The position numbers and the translations under genes are program-made. A DNA stretch of 45,589 bases, from NCBI RefSeq assembly GCF_030315685.1, contig NZ_JASXSI010000032.1, positions 1 through 45,589 on the forward strand. The letters run 5' to 3'. The notes under the pieces are model-generated. The model was given only the letters and a program-made list of their open reading frames with translations, had not been told where the DNA came from and ran no database searches. Positions 25,101 to 33,452 of this stretch are shown here, one piece after another. Numbering within the stretch: position 1 is the stretch's first letter; each line of letters opens with the position of its first letter. The DNA comes from Gordonia sp. ABSL11-1 (lineage in GTDB: Bacteria; Actinomycetota; Actinomycetes; Mycobacteriales; Mycobacteriaceae).

Positions 25101-26489
25101 TCAGCCGTCCGTCATGAGTTTGGGTTCGCACTGGTCCACCATCAGATTGCGTGTCGCGGGTGTCTCAGAGTGATGACCGAGCCATCCGATTGCCAACAGC
25201 CCCAGCACCGACCAGATCGCGATGTAGCTCGCTACGAGCCACGGTGCACCGTCGGAAACCAGCACGAGAGCCGTTGCGACAAAGGGAAATGTTCCCGCGA
25301 CGAGTGCGGCACTGAACTCTCGGACGGTGGCGATCCCGGAGAAACGGACCTGGGCGGGGAACACATTCGCGAGAAGTCCGGGGAATGCCCCCGCCCCTGC
25401 TGCGTACGGGATGACGTATGCCAGCGAGATGCTCAGCGCAGCTATCCAGAAGTTCCCCGTACTCAGGCCGTAGAACATCGCGAACACGCCGGGAATGGTC
25501 GTCCACGCAGCGACTCGCCACACGGGGCGGAAGCCGTAGCGGTCGCATGCGGCACCGAAGGCCGGTGCTGCCACGGCTCCGAAGAGTGTGCCAACCGATA
25601 CGGCACCAAGAGCTTGCATCGCCGTGACTTCCACCGTATTTCGCAAGTAGCTGGACACGAACGAGGTCAAACATGCGGCAAACACGTTGTAAGCACTGAT
25701 GATGACGAACATCGCGGCGAGCCGCGCCTTCATGGTTCCAAAGAGCAGACCGATCGGTTGCACCGGCTTGGAACCGGCTTTCCGCGTCTTTTCGGCTACG
25801 GCCACAAACTCCGGCGATTCCTCCAGGCGGGAGCGAATATAGAAAGCAATCAGGAGCATCAGTCCAGCCGAAAGAAAGGGAACCCTCCATCCCCAGCTCA
25901 ATTGTGCCTCACGCGGAAGCGCCGACACCAGGAGAAAGGCAACGGTCGCCAGAAGGACGCCGACAAGGACGACACTTTGCATCAGGGCCGTATAGAAACC
26001 CCGTTGTCGTAACGGCGCGTACTCCGCAACCAGCGCAAGGGCACCGGCGTTCTCGGCACCCGCACCGAACCCCTGGAACAGGCGCAACACAACAAGGAGC
26101 ACCGCAGCCCAGTATCCGGCGACAGCGAAGGTGGGCAGAAATGCGATCGCGAATGTCGAAAGGCCCATGATGGTCAGACTCAGTACCAGGCCAGGCTTGC
26201 GTCCATACCGGTCACCAATCCGGCCGATGACGAGGCCGCCGAGCGGACGGACGACAAAGGCGACGCCGTATGCGCCAAAAGCAGCCAAGACACCCAATCC
26301 CGGAGACACTTCCGGAAAGAACAGTTCGCGCGCGAGGATCGCCGCCAGGGAGCCATAGAGTGCGTAATCAAACCACTCGATCAGCGTGCCCGCCGCGGCA
26401 CCCAGCAGCGCGCGGCGAGCCGCGGGGGTCATACGTTCACCTACGTCGCCGGCATCCGGTGGTGCTGAAACATTCTGTTCGGTAGTCAT
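25101..26489 (-). CDS. MFS transporter, metabolite:H+ symporter (MHS) type
   Basis: A 462-residue inner-membrane transporter, the second MHS importer in the window. Typical MHS signatures: TLIEWFDYALYG at 35-46, the loop GRIGDRYGRK at 89-98 and RLFQGFGAGAE at 136-146. Around twelve membrane segments alternate with a basic central loop (EKTRKAGSK). The ATG at 26487-26489 has GGAAAG upstream. It lies downstream of the long minus-strand operon but is separated by about 117 bp holding a repeat, so co-transcription is uncertain. Likely imports the acid or neutral substrate used by the second half of the cluster. Confidence 0.9.
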   Translation of the reverse strand: MTTEQNVSAPPDAGDVGERMTPAARRALLGAAAGTLIEWFDYALYGSLAAILARELFFPEVSPGLGVLAAFGAYGVAFVVRPLGGLVIGRIGDRYGRKPGLVLSLTIMGLSTFAIAFLPTFAVAGYWAAVLLVVLRLFQGFGAGAENAGALALVAEYAPLRQRGFYTALMQSVVLVGVLLATVAFLLVSALPREAQLSWGWRVPFLSAGLMLLIAFYIRSRLEESPEFVAVAEKTRKAGSKPVQPIGLLFGTMKARLAAMFVIISAYNVFAACLTSFVSSYLRNTVEVTAMQALGAVSVGTLFGAVAAPAFGAACDRYGFRPVWRVAAWTTIPGVFAMFYGLSTGNFWIAALSISLAYVIPYAAGAGAFPGLLANVFPAQVRFSGIATVREFSAALVAGTFPFVATALVLVSDGAPWLVASYIAIWSVLGLLAIGWLGHHSETPATRNLMVDQCEPKLMTDG

Positions 26490-26551
26490 CGAGTGCTTTC
26501 CAATCGTTGAGAATGAAGGGTGTCGCAGACAGAGATGCATTGCTCCATGAG

Positions 26552-26675
26552 GTGGCACCTCACGGAGGTCTATCGCCCAACCCGCCGGCGAAGAAAAATG
26601 TAAGCGTTACAGACCGAGAAGGGTCCCACCGTCAAGTGGCACCTCACGGAGGTTTATCGCCCGACTCGCCGGCGA
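26552..26675. repeat. 40-bp direct repeat: duplicated 3' part of the SDR gene
   Basis: Positions 26552-26591 and 26636-26675 match at 37 of 40 bases (beginning GTGGCACCTCACGGAGG). The second copy is coding, inside the 3' end of the SDR gene (the SPASRAINLREVP region). The first lies just beyond its stop, in the gap before the transporter. It looks like a partial tandem duplication of the gene end. Confidence 0.85.
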
Positions 26676-27341
26676 CAGCAGAAAGGCGATCGCGTTCGCA
26701 ATATCATCGGGATCGTTCACATATGCCGGGACCACGCCGGCGCCGTACGATGCTTCGTTCGTGAGCATCTCCGTGCGGGTTGCGGTCGGCGCCACGGTAT
26801 TGATCCGAATTCCGTAAGGCTGCGTCGCGAGGCCCAGGACGCGCAGTGCTTGCGTCACAGCAGCTTTCGACGCCGCGTATACCCCGATGTTCGGGTGCGG
26901 ACGACGTGCTGCGGCAGAGGTCACTACGACGATGGATCCGGCACTGTCGTGCGAGATCATCGACCGTGCGGCGGCTTGCGCCAGCGCGTAGTTGCCGATG
27001 AGGTTGAGTTTGAGCACCTTCTCGAACTGGGCAGGATCGACGGTCAGCGGATCGGCACTGTGCATCACCGCAGCGGTCGAGACCAGACCGGTGACGGCGC
27101 CCACTTCCTCGAAAAACGTTGCTATCGAATCGGTGTCAGCAAGGTCAAGGTGATGATCTCTGACCTCGGCTCCCTTTGTCCGCAGATCTGATGCGACCAC
27201 TGCCAGCCGGTCGACCTCGACGTCGGCCAGCACCAGTTCGTGCCCGCACACGCCGAGCAGCTCCGCAACGGCCTTGCCGATGCCCTGCGCGGCCCCCACG
27301 ATCACCGTCCGCTCTCGGATACCATTCACATCATCTGTCAC
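26607..27341 (-). CDS. SDR oxidoreductase
   Basis: A 244-residue SDR with GAAQGIG at 16-22, STAA at 88-91 in place of NNAG, Ser142, and Tyr155-x3-Lys159. D40 at the end of strand two suggests NAD. I prefer the GTG at 27339-27341, which has AGAGG five bases before it. A GTG at 27345-27347 overlaps the preceding stop but abuts the same ribosome site. Its 3' end is partly duplicated downstream. Last SDR of the long minus-strand operon; substrate unknown, probably a ring or side-chain alcohol. Confidence 0.88.
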   Translation of the reverse strand: MTDDVNGIRERTVIVGAAQGIGKAVAELLGVCGHELVLADVEVDRLAVVASDLRTKGAEVRDHHLDLADTDSIATFFEEVGAVTGLVSTAAVMHSADPLTVDPAQFEKVLKLNLIGNYALAQAAARSMISHDSAGSIVVVTSAAARRPHPNIGVYAASKAAVTQALRVLGLATQPYGIRINTVAPTATRTEMLTNEASYGAGVVPAYVNDPDDIANAIAFLLSPASRAINLREVPLDGGTLLGL

Positions 27342-27343
27342 GG

Positions 27344-27784
27344 TCACCTCTGCACGGTCCGCTGTGGTGATTCAGCCGACAGTATCTCGGGGCGCTGCCG
27401 TGACATGTGACGAATACCTGCGCCACCACCGGCCGCACTGCACGGCCCTCGACCATGAGTACCGGTGCAGCGTATGGCGTCGACGATCGTCGATAGCCGT
27501 TGCAGGTAGTCCGCGCGGGAGATGCCGAACTCCAGGAAGATGTCGGCATCGGTGGACCCATGAAACGGCGCCCACGCGCGGGCATGGCGCAACAGGTCGA
27601 ACTCGGCGCGGGTGATACCGAAAGCCTCCCAGGCGTACTCGCCCCGCGTCACCGCCACATCAACCAGACGTCCGACCAGTTCCCACACCGGTTCGCGTCG
27701 AAGCACTCTGGAGCTGACGCCAGCGGGTACCGGCTCGCTGACGGTCCGACTCATCACGCCGCGGCCGGCGGATTCCCCTACCAC
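27344..27784 (-). CDS. Small uncharacterised protein with DUF3263-like helical segment
   Basis: Up to 146 residues; no enzyme motif seen. The middle part, EYAWEAFGITRAEFDLLRHAR followed by ADIFLEFGISRADYLQRLSTIVDA, resembles the short helix-turn-helix pattern of actinobacterial DUF3263 proteins (F-x-x-S-x3-Y-x2-L-x3-D). The resemblance is from memory and unproven. The GTG at 27784 overlaps the SDR stop before it by 7 bp, and its own stop overlaps the next SDR region, so it sits firmly in the operon. An ATG at 27754 (MSRTVSEP) is the alternative start. The C-terminal 40 residues look unstructured. Confidence 0.55.
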   Translation of the reverse strand: MVGESAGRGVMSRTVSEPVPAGVSSRVLRREPVWELVGRLVDVAVTRGEYAWEAFGITRAEFDLLRHARAWAPFHGSTDADIFLEFGISRADYLQRLSTIVDAIRCTGTHGRGPCSAAGGGAGIRHMSRQRPEILSAESPQRTVQR

Positions 27785-28533
27785 GGGTGGGGTCCGTCCG
27801 CGCCAAAGAAGCTCGCAGTCGGGCGGTCGTCGGAGTCATCGAGCGCCACTCTGATGGCGGGCGCGGCGCCGTCAGCAGGCGACAACACACCTCGATTCGC
27901 GTTCATATCGGTGCTGACGAACCCCGGCTCAACCGCATTCACTCGAATATTGCTGTCCGAGAGCTCTTTTGCGAAGGCGATGACGGCAGCATTGAGTGCC
28001 GACTTCGATGAGTTGTAACCCAGCGAGTTGACCCGATAGAACTGGCCCTCCGGATCAAGAGCGGCGGTCAGAGAACCCGTCATGCTACTCACCATGACGA
28101 TGCTTCCTGCGGGGGCCGTACGCACGAGCGGGAGGAATGCCTGCGTGACACGGATGGCACCAAAGACATTGACCTCATAGATCTGCTTGATGCCGTCGAG
28201 GGTCTCTACTGAGGGAAGGGTCGTGAAACCATGAGCGAGACCGGCATTGTTCACCAAGACATCGACACGAGGTACACTCTGGGCGACCTGCTTTGCCGCG
28301 GCCACGACACTCTCGTCGTCGGTCACGTCGATCTCCAACAGACGTACGTCTATGGCACCAGCTGGTCGCGCCGATATCAATGCATCGACAGCCTCCTCCC
28401 CTCGATGACGGTCGCGCGACCCGACGAAGACCGTCGCCCCGGCGTCGGCCAGCCCCTGTGCGATAGCGAATCCCACGCCCTTGTTCGCGCCGGTAACAAC
28501 CGCGATCTTCGTCGTTGCGGAAATTTCACTCAT
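27778..28533 (-). CDS. SDR oxidoreductase, carbonyl-reductase-like
   Basis: A 251-residue SDR with TGANKGVG at 14-21, NNAG at 95-98, Ser149 and Tyr173-x3-Lys177. The TGANKG(V/I)G loop and the long stretch before the active-site Tyr (about residues 150-172) are typical of the carbonyl reductase (CBR1-like) group. The basic residue after strand two (VGSRDRHRG) favours NADPH. AGGAG is six bases before the ATG and belongs to a repeated 18-bp unit. It could reduce a ketone or quinone made by the operon's monooxygenase. Confidence 0.9.
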   Translation of the reverse strand: MSEISATTKIAVVTGANKGVGFAIAQGLADAGATVFVGSRDRHRGEEAVDALISARPAGAIDVRLLEIDVTDDESVVAAAKQVAQSVPRVDVLVNNAGLAHGFTTLPSVETLDGIKQIYEVNVFGAIRVTQAFLPLVRTAPAGSIVMVSSMTGSLTAALDPEGQFYRVNSLGYNSSKSALNAAVIAFAKELSDSNIRVNAVEPGFVSTDMNANRGVLSPADGAAPAIRVALDDSDDRPTASFFGADGPHPW

Positions 28534-28539
28534 CCTTGT

Positions 28540-28596
28540 CTCCTGATGGCCTTATCTTCGTATGGCCCTATCTCCTGATATGGCCCTATCTCCTGA
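28540..28596. repeat. 18-bp tandem repeat carrying repeated ribosome-binding sequence
   Basis: Two identical 18-bp units at 28561-28578 and 28579-28596 (TATGGCCCTATCTCCTGA on the plus strand) are followed by a degenerate third copy reaching the SDR start. On the coding (minus) strand each unit supplies AGGAG, so three Shine-Dalgarno-like sequences lie in line between the CoA-transferase stop and the SDR start. Only the last, at 28540-28544, has proper spacing. Confidence 0.85.
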
Positions 28597-28602
28597 TACT
28601 GG

Positions 28603-30870
28603 TCAGCGATACAACGACACCGCGAAGTCGGTCATCGCGGAGCCTTCCCATAGGGCACCGGATTCGACGAGCTCATCGATATCGGCGCATGGGATGCCCA
28701 CCGACTCCAAAACCTGGCGCGAATGCTCACCCAACCCGGGCGGTCCGAGGACCTCAGCCGGCCGCCCCCGCTCGAAGGTCGCATAGCGGGCCGGGACAAA
28801 GAACTCTTTGCCATCCGCACGCGACAACGCGCCAAGATAGTGGTCGCGAAGGATCTTCGGTTCGGCGGCCAGATCGTGATAGGTGATCGCCTCGGCGGCC
28901 GCACCTCCCGCCCCATCGACACGGCTGACCACGTCGTCGGTCGTCAGCGACTCGAGCGTCGTCTGAATCTGCGCGGCCAGGTCTTGCCCATCGGACTGCC
29001 CAGCGGGCAACAGACACGCTGCAATTGCCGAGTCGACTGACGGCAGCCACACGCGCACATACCCATTCAAGGTTCGGTAGTAGCGGTCCAATGGGCTCGG
29101 ACCCGGATAGTCGAGACCACCTAGCTGCACCGGCGGCCGACTTTGGTAGCGGACCAGTTCCCCGCATTGCATATACGCTGCCACGATGGTCAGCGACACA
29201 TCGAATCGTTGCCCGACCCCACGGCGAAGGCGATGATAGAGCGCCAAGCACGACGCGAATGCCATCGCACACGCAGCGGTGACATCGTTGACAGCAATGC
29301 TGGAGAACACCGGATCAGCGTCACCGCCCTGCGCTGCCATCATGCCTGACACCGCCTGCAGAATGGGATCGAATCCGGGTTTACCGGCGAGTGGGCCGAC
29401 CTCGCCGAAACCGGTAATGGATCCGGTGATGATATCCGGACGCACCCGTGTCAGTGACTCATGGTCGATCCCGAGACGTCGAAGTACCCCTGGCCGGAAG
29501 TTGTCCAGAACCACATCGCTGCTCTTGACAATGTCACGAAATACCTTGGAACCGGCCGTATTACGCAGATCCAACGCAAGGCTTCGCTGGCCACGATTGT
29601 AATGCCAGCCGATGCCCCGGAAATTGTCTCCCGCGCTCGGCTCGACCTTGACTACGTCGGCACCCAGGTCAGCGAGAAGGGAGCCTGCCAATGGGCCGGC
29701 TAGTACCGCTCCCAGATCAAGCACCCGAAACCCAGTCAATGGCCCGCCGGACGAGGGCCCACCGGTGCCCGGTGCGGTGTTCGACGAACCCGACGACCAA
29801 CACGCGGCGTCGACGAACTGTCGAGGCCGCGGTCGTTGCGCCCGAGAACCGGTGAGATCAACGGGAGTCCAGGGCATCTCGACTGATCCGACCACGGGAT
29901 CATCGACAACCTGCCGTTGCTCCAGAGCCACCGACTGCGGATGGTCCAGAAACTCGCCGGCATCGGCGACGATACTCGCCGGACAATCGACCTCGTCTAG
30001 CGCGGTCAGCCATTCCGCACACGGGCGAGTGGCGAATGCCTCAGCTATCCGCGCTCGCACCCAGTCCCGATTCTCAACCGAATACAGCTTCGTGTGTTGC
30101 CCGTCAATTCTGGGGTCGGTCAGGATGTCTGCGACCCCGAGAAGCTTGAACGCGGCGATCTGGAACTTGGGCAGAAGCGCACCCAGCAGCAGCCAGTTGC
30201 CGTCGGCACACCGATACGTCGAGTAGGGGGGATTGGGTCCATGGGCGCCGACTGCCGTCGATGGAGGCGGAGAATCCGGGTCGACGACCATGGTGGCGGC
30301 AGCGGTGATCTGTGCGGCGTTCATGCCATCCACCGTCACCAGCTGACCCCTACCGCTTCGCTCGCGCTCGATGAGCGCGGCAACCGTGCACGTCGCTCCC
30401 CACAGTGCCTGCTCGTAGGTGAGGTAGGGAAAGACGGGTTCGACTGGGCCGCCATCACTCGACGACTGACGACGCCCGATGCCCGTGGCTGCACTCATCA
30501 GCCCATCGGCCGCACGGTCGGGGACCTCATCACCCACCCTGAATCGGGTGAGAGACAAATGAACGACTCGCGGGTTCCGCTCGCCGAGTAGGTCGATCAC
30601 CTCTGCGGCTCCGGCACCGGTGGTGATGATGACATCAGCGTCGGCCGCGAGGGTGATCACCTTGTCCGAGTTACGGTCTGCGTCGAGTAGACGCTTATTG
30701 CGATCCCACATCGGCGCCTCGGGAGGAGAGGTGTCGGAATCACCTGGGCGAATCACGTCAGCGCCGAAGTCACCCATCAGCATGGCGGCGATACGCCCGA
30801 CCGACGCGACGCTGAGATCAAGAACCGCGATGCCGTCGAGCACGGTCTCGCTTGAACCGTTAACTGACAC
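28603..30870 (-). CDS. Fused double CaiB/BaiF (class III) CoA-transferase
   Basis: A 755-residue protein made of two CaiB/BaiF halves: about 1-355 and 378-755, joined by a Gly/Ser/Pro linker (GTGGPSSGGPL). Most family members are about 400 residues. The C-terminal half is canonical, with GFRVLDLGAVLAGPLAGSLLADLGADVVKVE in outline, NRGQRSLALDL, DNFRPG, ITGFG, and the likely catalytic Asp529 in SIAVNDVTAA. The N-terminal half is eroded: the matching region reads FPYLTYEQALWG, with no Asp. One polypeptide may thus mimic the usual intertwined dimer, with one working site. It would move CoA between acids in the pathway. GTG start, AAGGAG seven bases before. Confidence 0.9.
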   Translation of the reverse strand: MSVNGSSETVLDGIAVLDLSVASVGRIAAMLMGDFGADVIRPGDSDTSPPEAPMWDRNKRLLDADRNSDKVITLAADADVIITTGAGAAEVIDLLGERNPRVVHLSLTRFRVGDEVPDRAADGLMSAATGIGRRQSSSDGGPVEPVFPYLTYEQALWGATCTVAALIERERSGRGQLVTVDGMNAAQITAAATMVVDPDSPPPSTAVGAHGPNPPYSTYRCADGNWLLLGALLPKFQIAAFKLLGVADILTDPRIDGQHTKLYSVENRDWVRARIAEAFATRPCAEWLTALDEVDCPASIVADAGEFLDHPQSVALEQRQVVDDPVVGSVEMPWTPVDLTGSRAQRPRPRQFVDAACWSSGSSNTAPGTGGPSSGGPLTGFRVLDLGAVLAGPLAGSLLADLGADVVKVEPSAGDNFRGIGWHYNRGQRSLALDLRNTAGSKVFRDIVKSSDVVLDNFRPGVLRRLGIDHESLTRVRPDIITGSITGFGEVGPLAGKPGFDPILQAVSGMMAAQGGDADPVFSSIAVNDVTAACAMAFASCLALYHRLRRGVGQRFDVSLTIVAAYMQCGELVRYQSRPPVQLGGLDYPGPSPLDRYYRTLNGYVRVWLPSVDSAIAACLLPAGQSDGQDLAAQIQTTLESLTTDDVVSRVDGAGGAAAEAITYHDLAAEPKILRDHYLGALSRADGKEFFVPARYATFERGRPAEVLGPPGLGEHSRQVLESVGIPCADIDELVESGALWEGSAMTDFAVSLYR

Positions 30871-30896
30871 TGGAATTCTCCTTTTTCACGAACGGA

Positions 30897-31088
30897 TTAC
30901 GACGGTGAGCCGGGAACGGGCTCGGTCGCGGTCGTGGTTGGCGCCGCTGCCCCACTGACAATCGAACCGGTGTCGACCGCCGAGAGGACCCTGATGGCCT
31001 CAATGGTGTCGAACGCCTTGCGAATCCGACCGTTCAACACGACACCCGCGGTCGCCACGCAGACGACTCCGGCCGCTGCATATCTCAT
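30897..31088 (-). CDS. Small 63-residue protein with hydrophobic N-terminus
   Basis: A short frame whose ATG shares its A with the stop of the monooxygenase gene (TGATG), with AGAAGG nine bases before it. Coupling and ribosome site together make it a likely real gene, though I know no family for it. Residues 2-18 (AAAGVVCVATAGVV region) are hydrophobic and could be a membrane segment or signal peptide, followed by KAFDTIEAIRVL and a Thr/Pro/Ser-rich tail. Might be a small membrane partner of the monooxygenase; no function can be assigned. Confidence 0.55.
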   Translation of the reverse strand: MRYAAAGVVCVATAGVVLNGRIRKAFDTIEAIRVLSAVDTGSIVSGAAAPTTTATEPVPGSPS

Positions 31089-32623
31089 CAGTGGTCACCT
31101 TCTCTCGGCGCAGGCTGTGTAGCCGTCACCACTGGTGAACGACGTGTTCCCGTCGCATAGCGCAGGAACGGAGACCTGAGCACTTTGGTGAGTACGCCAT
31201 AGGAAATGACTCCGTCCGGCCACTGAGTCGCAATGCGTCCGGAATCACTTCGGTAGTAATTGTGCTCGTACTGGAATGCCGTCCCGGCGAGCATGCGCTG
31301 CACCACCACATCGTAGATATCTGCCGCCCAACCGCGGACCTCCACGAACTTGGCACGACACCGCTCGGCATGCCGGATCGTGGAACTCACGAACGACGCC
31401 TGCAGTTCGAGGTTGGAGACGATGGTGCCGCCGTTGGTATTCGGTCCGTACATGATGAAGAAGTTCGGAAACTCTGGCACCATCAGGCCCAGAAATGCCC
31501 GATCATCGCCATCCCAATAGTCGTGCAGGCTCTTCCCCTCACTCCCGATCACCTCGAGGGTCGAGAGGAACTCCGCTTTGAACCCGGTCGACATGATCAG
31601 CACATCGACTTCGTGATGATCACCTGCGGCGTCGATCACGCCATTCTCGGTGACCTCAGCAACCGCTCGCGATACGAGTTTCACGTTGTCCGACAACAGG
31701 GCTTGGAAGTACGTGTCGCTGATCACCGGGCGCTTGCCCCCGTATGGATGTCGGGGCGTCACAGCCTCGATGAGGTCCGGGTGACCTTCCAGAGACGATT
31801 CGAGATACTGTCGTGCCCCGGCTTCAGCTGCACGGTTCTGGCGCGATCCCGGCCGCCACAGCGCGGCACCGAACTGCGCCCGGTCTCGCTGGAACAACGT
31901 CTTCAGTCGCACGATGCGTTGAGCTACTGGCGATTCCAGGGCCAGACGTTCTCGCGGCGTGTAGTCGCGGGCGCGCTTGGGGACAATCCAGTTTGGTTCA
32001 CGACTAAACATCGTGACTTGTTTTGCCACCCCTTTCAGAGCCGGGACGAGTTGTGTCGCCGTCGATCCGGATCCAACGATCGCCACCCGCTTGCCGGTGA
32101 GATCGACGTCATGGTTCCACTGGGCAGAGTGGAACATTGTTCCTTCGAAACTCGACAACCCGGGAAGGTTCGGGATGTTCGGGTCGCTGAGCAGTCCGAC
32201 TCCACTCACCACGTATCGTGCCCGCATGATCTCTTCTCCCCCGGAGATGATCGAGTACTCGCACGCGTCCTCATCCCAGATCACCGATTGGATATCCACA
32301 CCGAATCGGCAATCCTTGCGCAAGTCGTAGGCGTCGACGACCGCTGACAGATACTGCTGGAGCTCGGCCTGCCGGACGTGTGTACGACTCCAATTCCACG
32401 GCATCCACGAGAAGCTGTAGAGGACCGAAGGCGTGTCGACCTCCGCTCCGACGTAGGTGTTGTGCCACCACGTACCACCCGGTCCTGTGGCGCGGTCGAA
32501 GAGGGTGATCCGCCGATACCCCGCGCGACGCAGTTTCACCGCCGCCCCGATGCCGGCGAAACCGACCCCGATGATGGCGATCGTTGGATCCGGTCCGCGA
32601 TTGCGGCTTCTCAGTGTCATCAT
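31088..32623 (-). CDS. Flavin monooxygenase, Baeyer-Villiger type I-like
   Basis: About 511 residues, NADPH- and FAD-dependent. Two Rossmann loops, GVGFAGIG at 19-26 and GSGSTA at 184-189, flank the type I BVMO fingerprint F-x-G-x3-H-x3-W, present as Phe159, Gly161, His165 and Trp169. The residue after Trp is Asn, where most BVMOs have Pro or Asp. PGGTWWHNTYVGAEVDTPS is also typical. BVMOs insert oxygen beside a ketone to give an ester or lactone. ATG at 32621-32623 was preferred; a GTG at 32633-32635 overlapping the SDR stop is possible. An SDR precedes it and an esterase-like gene begins the operon, as expected for ketone to lactone to hydroxy-acid. Confidence 0.9.
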   Translation of the reverse strand: MMTLRSRNRGPDPTIAIIGVGFAGIGAAVKLRRAGYRRITLFDRATGPGGTWWHNTYVGAEVDTPSVLYSFSWMPWNWSRTHVRQAELQQYLSAVVDAYDLRKDCRFGVDIQSVIWDEDACEYSIISGGEEIMRARYVVSGVGLLSDPNIPNLPGLSSFEGTMFHSAQWNHDVDLTGKRVAIVGSGSTATQLVPALKGVAKQVTMFSREPNWIVPKRARDYTPRERLALESPVAQRIVRLKTLFQRDRAQFGAALWRPGSRQNRAAEAGARQYLESSLEGHPDLIEAVTPRHPYGGKRPVISDTYFQALLSDNVKLVSRAVAEVTENGVIDAAGDHHEVDVLIMSTGFKAEFLSTLEVIGSEGKSLHDYWDGDDRAFLGLMVPEFPNFFIMYGPNTNGGTIVSNLELQASFVSSTIRHAERCRAKFVEVRGWAADIYDVVVQRMLAGTAFQYEHNYYRSDSGRIATQWPDGVISYGVLTKVLRSPFLRYATGTRRSPVVTATQPAPREGDH

Positions 32624-32627
32624 GTCT

Positions 32628-33446
32628 CTACTCACTGTGGTTCTGGTCGTCCGAACTCATGTCGATCAAGGCATGTGTGGCCGATACGCCACCATCGACG
32701 ACGAGTACTTGTCCGGTGATGTACGACGCTGCCGCCGACGCCAGGAATACTGCAGCGCCACCGATATCGGAAGGACGTCCGCGACGTTGCAGAGGCACCT
32801 TCGCCGCCAACGCGGTGTCGCCGGCGCGCGCGGGCGTGTCGATCGTTCCCGGAGCGATGGCATTGACCCGCACCCCGTACTGACCGTTCTCGATAGCCAA
32901 CGTCCTCACGAGGCTGTTGACCCCGGCCTTTGCCGCACCGTAGGCACCGTGCAGCGTCGATGAAGCCAACGCACTGACCGACGAGATGGCCACAATCGAA
33001 CCCTGCCGCGCGGGAATCATCAGGTGCAGAGCTTCTTGCGCAACCACCCACTGCTGTCGCAGATTGAGCGCGAATACCGTGTCCCAGTCATCATCTGAAG
33101 CATCTGCGGTCGGCGACCACCGCGACGACCCGACGACATTGACCAGGATGTCGATACCACCGCGTTGACGTGCGATCTGGGCGAAGGTGTCATGGACAGA
33201 CTCCCGATCAAGAACATCGACCGTATGCGCGGAACTCTCGACGCCGAGGGCACGTGCGGCCGCCGCCGAGTCGTGTGCCGCACTCGCGTCGCGATCCAGA
33301 CATGCGACCTGCGCCCCCACGCGGGCCAGCCCCTCAACACATGCTCGGCCGATGGCCGGGCCCGTACCGACGACCACCGCGCTCCGCCCTGCGAGGCCGA
33401 TATCCCAGGCTTCGCCGCATGATCGGTTGTCACTATTGGTACTCAC
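32628..33446 (-). CDS. SDR oxidoreductase
   Basis: A 272-residue SDR with a variant glycine loop GTGPAIG at 27-33, NVVG at 103-106 instead of NNAG, Ser156 and Tyr169-x3-Lys173. The acidic residue in CLDRD suggests NAD. GTG start with GAAGGCGAG upstream, 6 bp after the SGNH hydrolase stop. Directly before the Baeyer-Villiger monooxygenase, so oxidation of an alcohol to the ketone used by that enzyme is the natural reading. The same NxVG variant occurs in the SDR at 37.3 kb. Confidence 0.91.
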   Translation of the reverse strand: MSTNSDNRSCGEAWDIGLAGRSAVVVGTGPAIGRACVEGLARVGAQVACLDRDASAAHDSAAAARALGVESSAHTVDVLDRESVHDTFAQIARQRGGIDILVNVVGSSRWSPTADASDDDWDTVFALNLRQQWVVAQEALHLMIPARQGSIVAISSVSALASSTLHGAYGAAKAGVNSLVRTLAIENGQYGVRVNAIAPGTIDTPARAGDTALAAKVPLQRRGRPSDIGGAAVFLASAAASYITGQVLVVDGGVSATHALIDMSSDDQNHSE

Positions 33447-33452
33447 GGAGTG

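Noticed and set aside
24831..26012. Open frame of 393 codons on the plus strand
   Set aside because: It runs antisense through the MFS transporter gene and the preceding terminator; its product is Cys/His/Arg-rich with no family features, as expected of a shadow frame in high-GC DNA.
31262..32347. Open frame of 361 codons on the plus strand
   Set aside because: Entirely antisense to the BVMO gene, whose motifs are unmistakable; no ribosome site.
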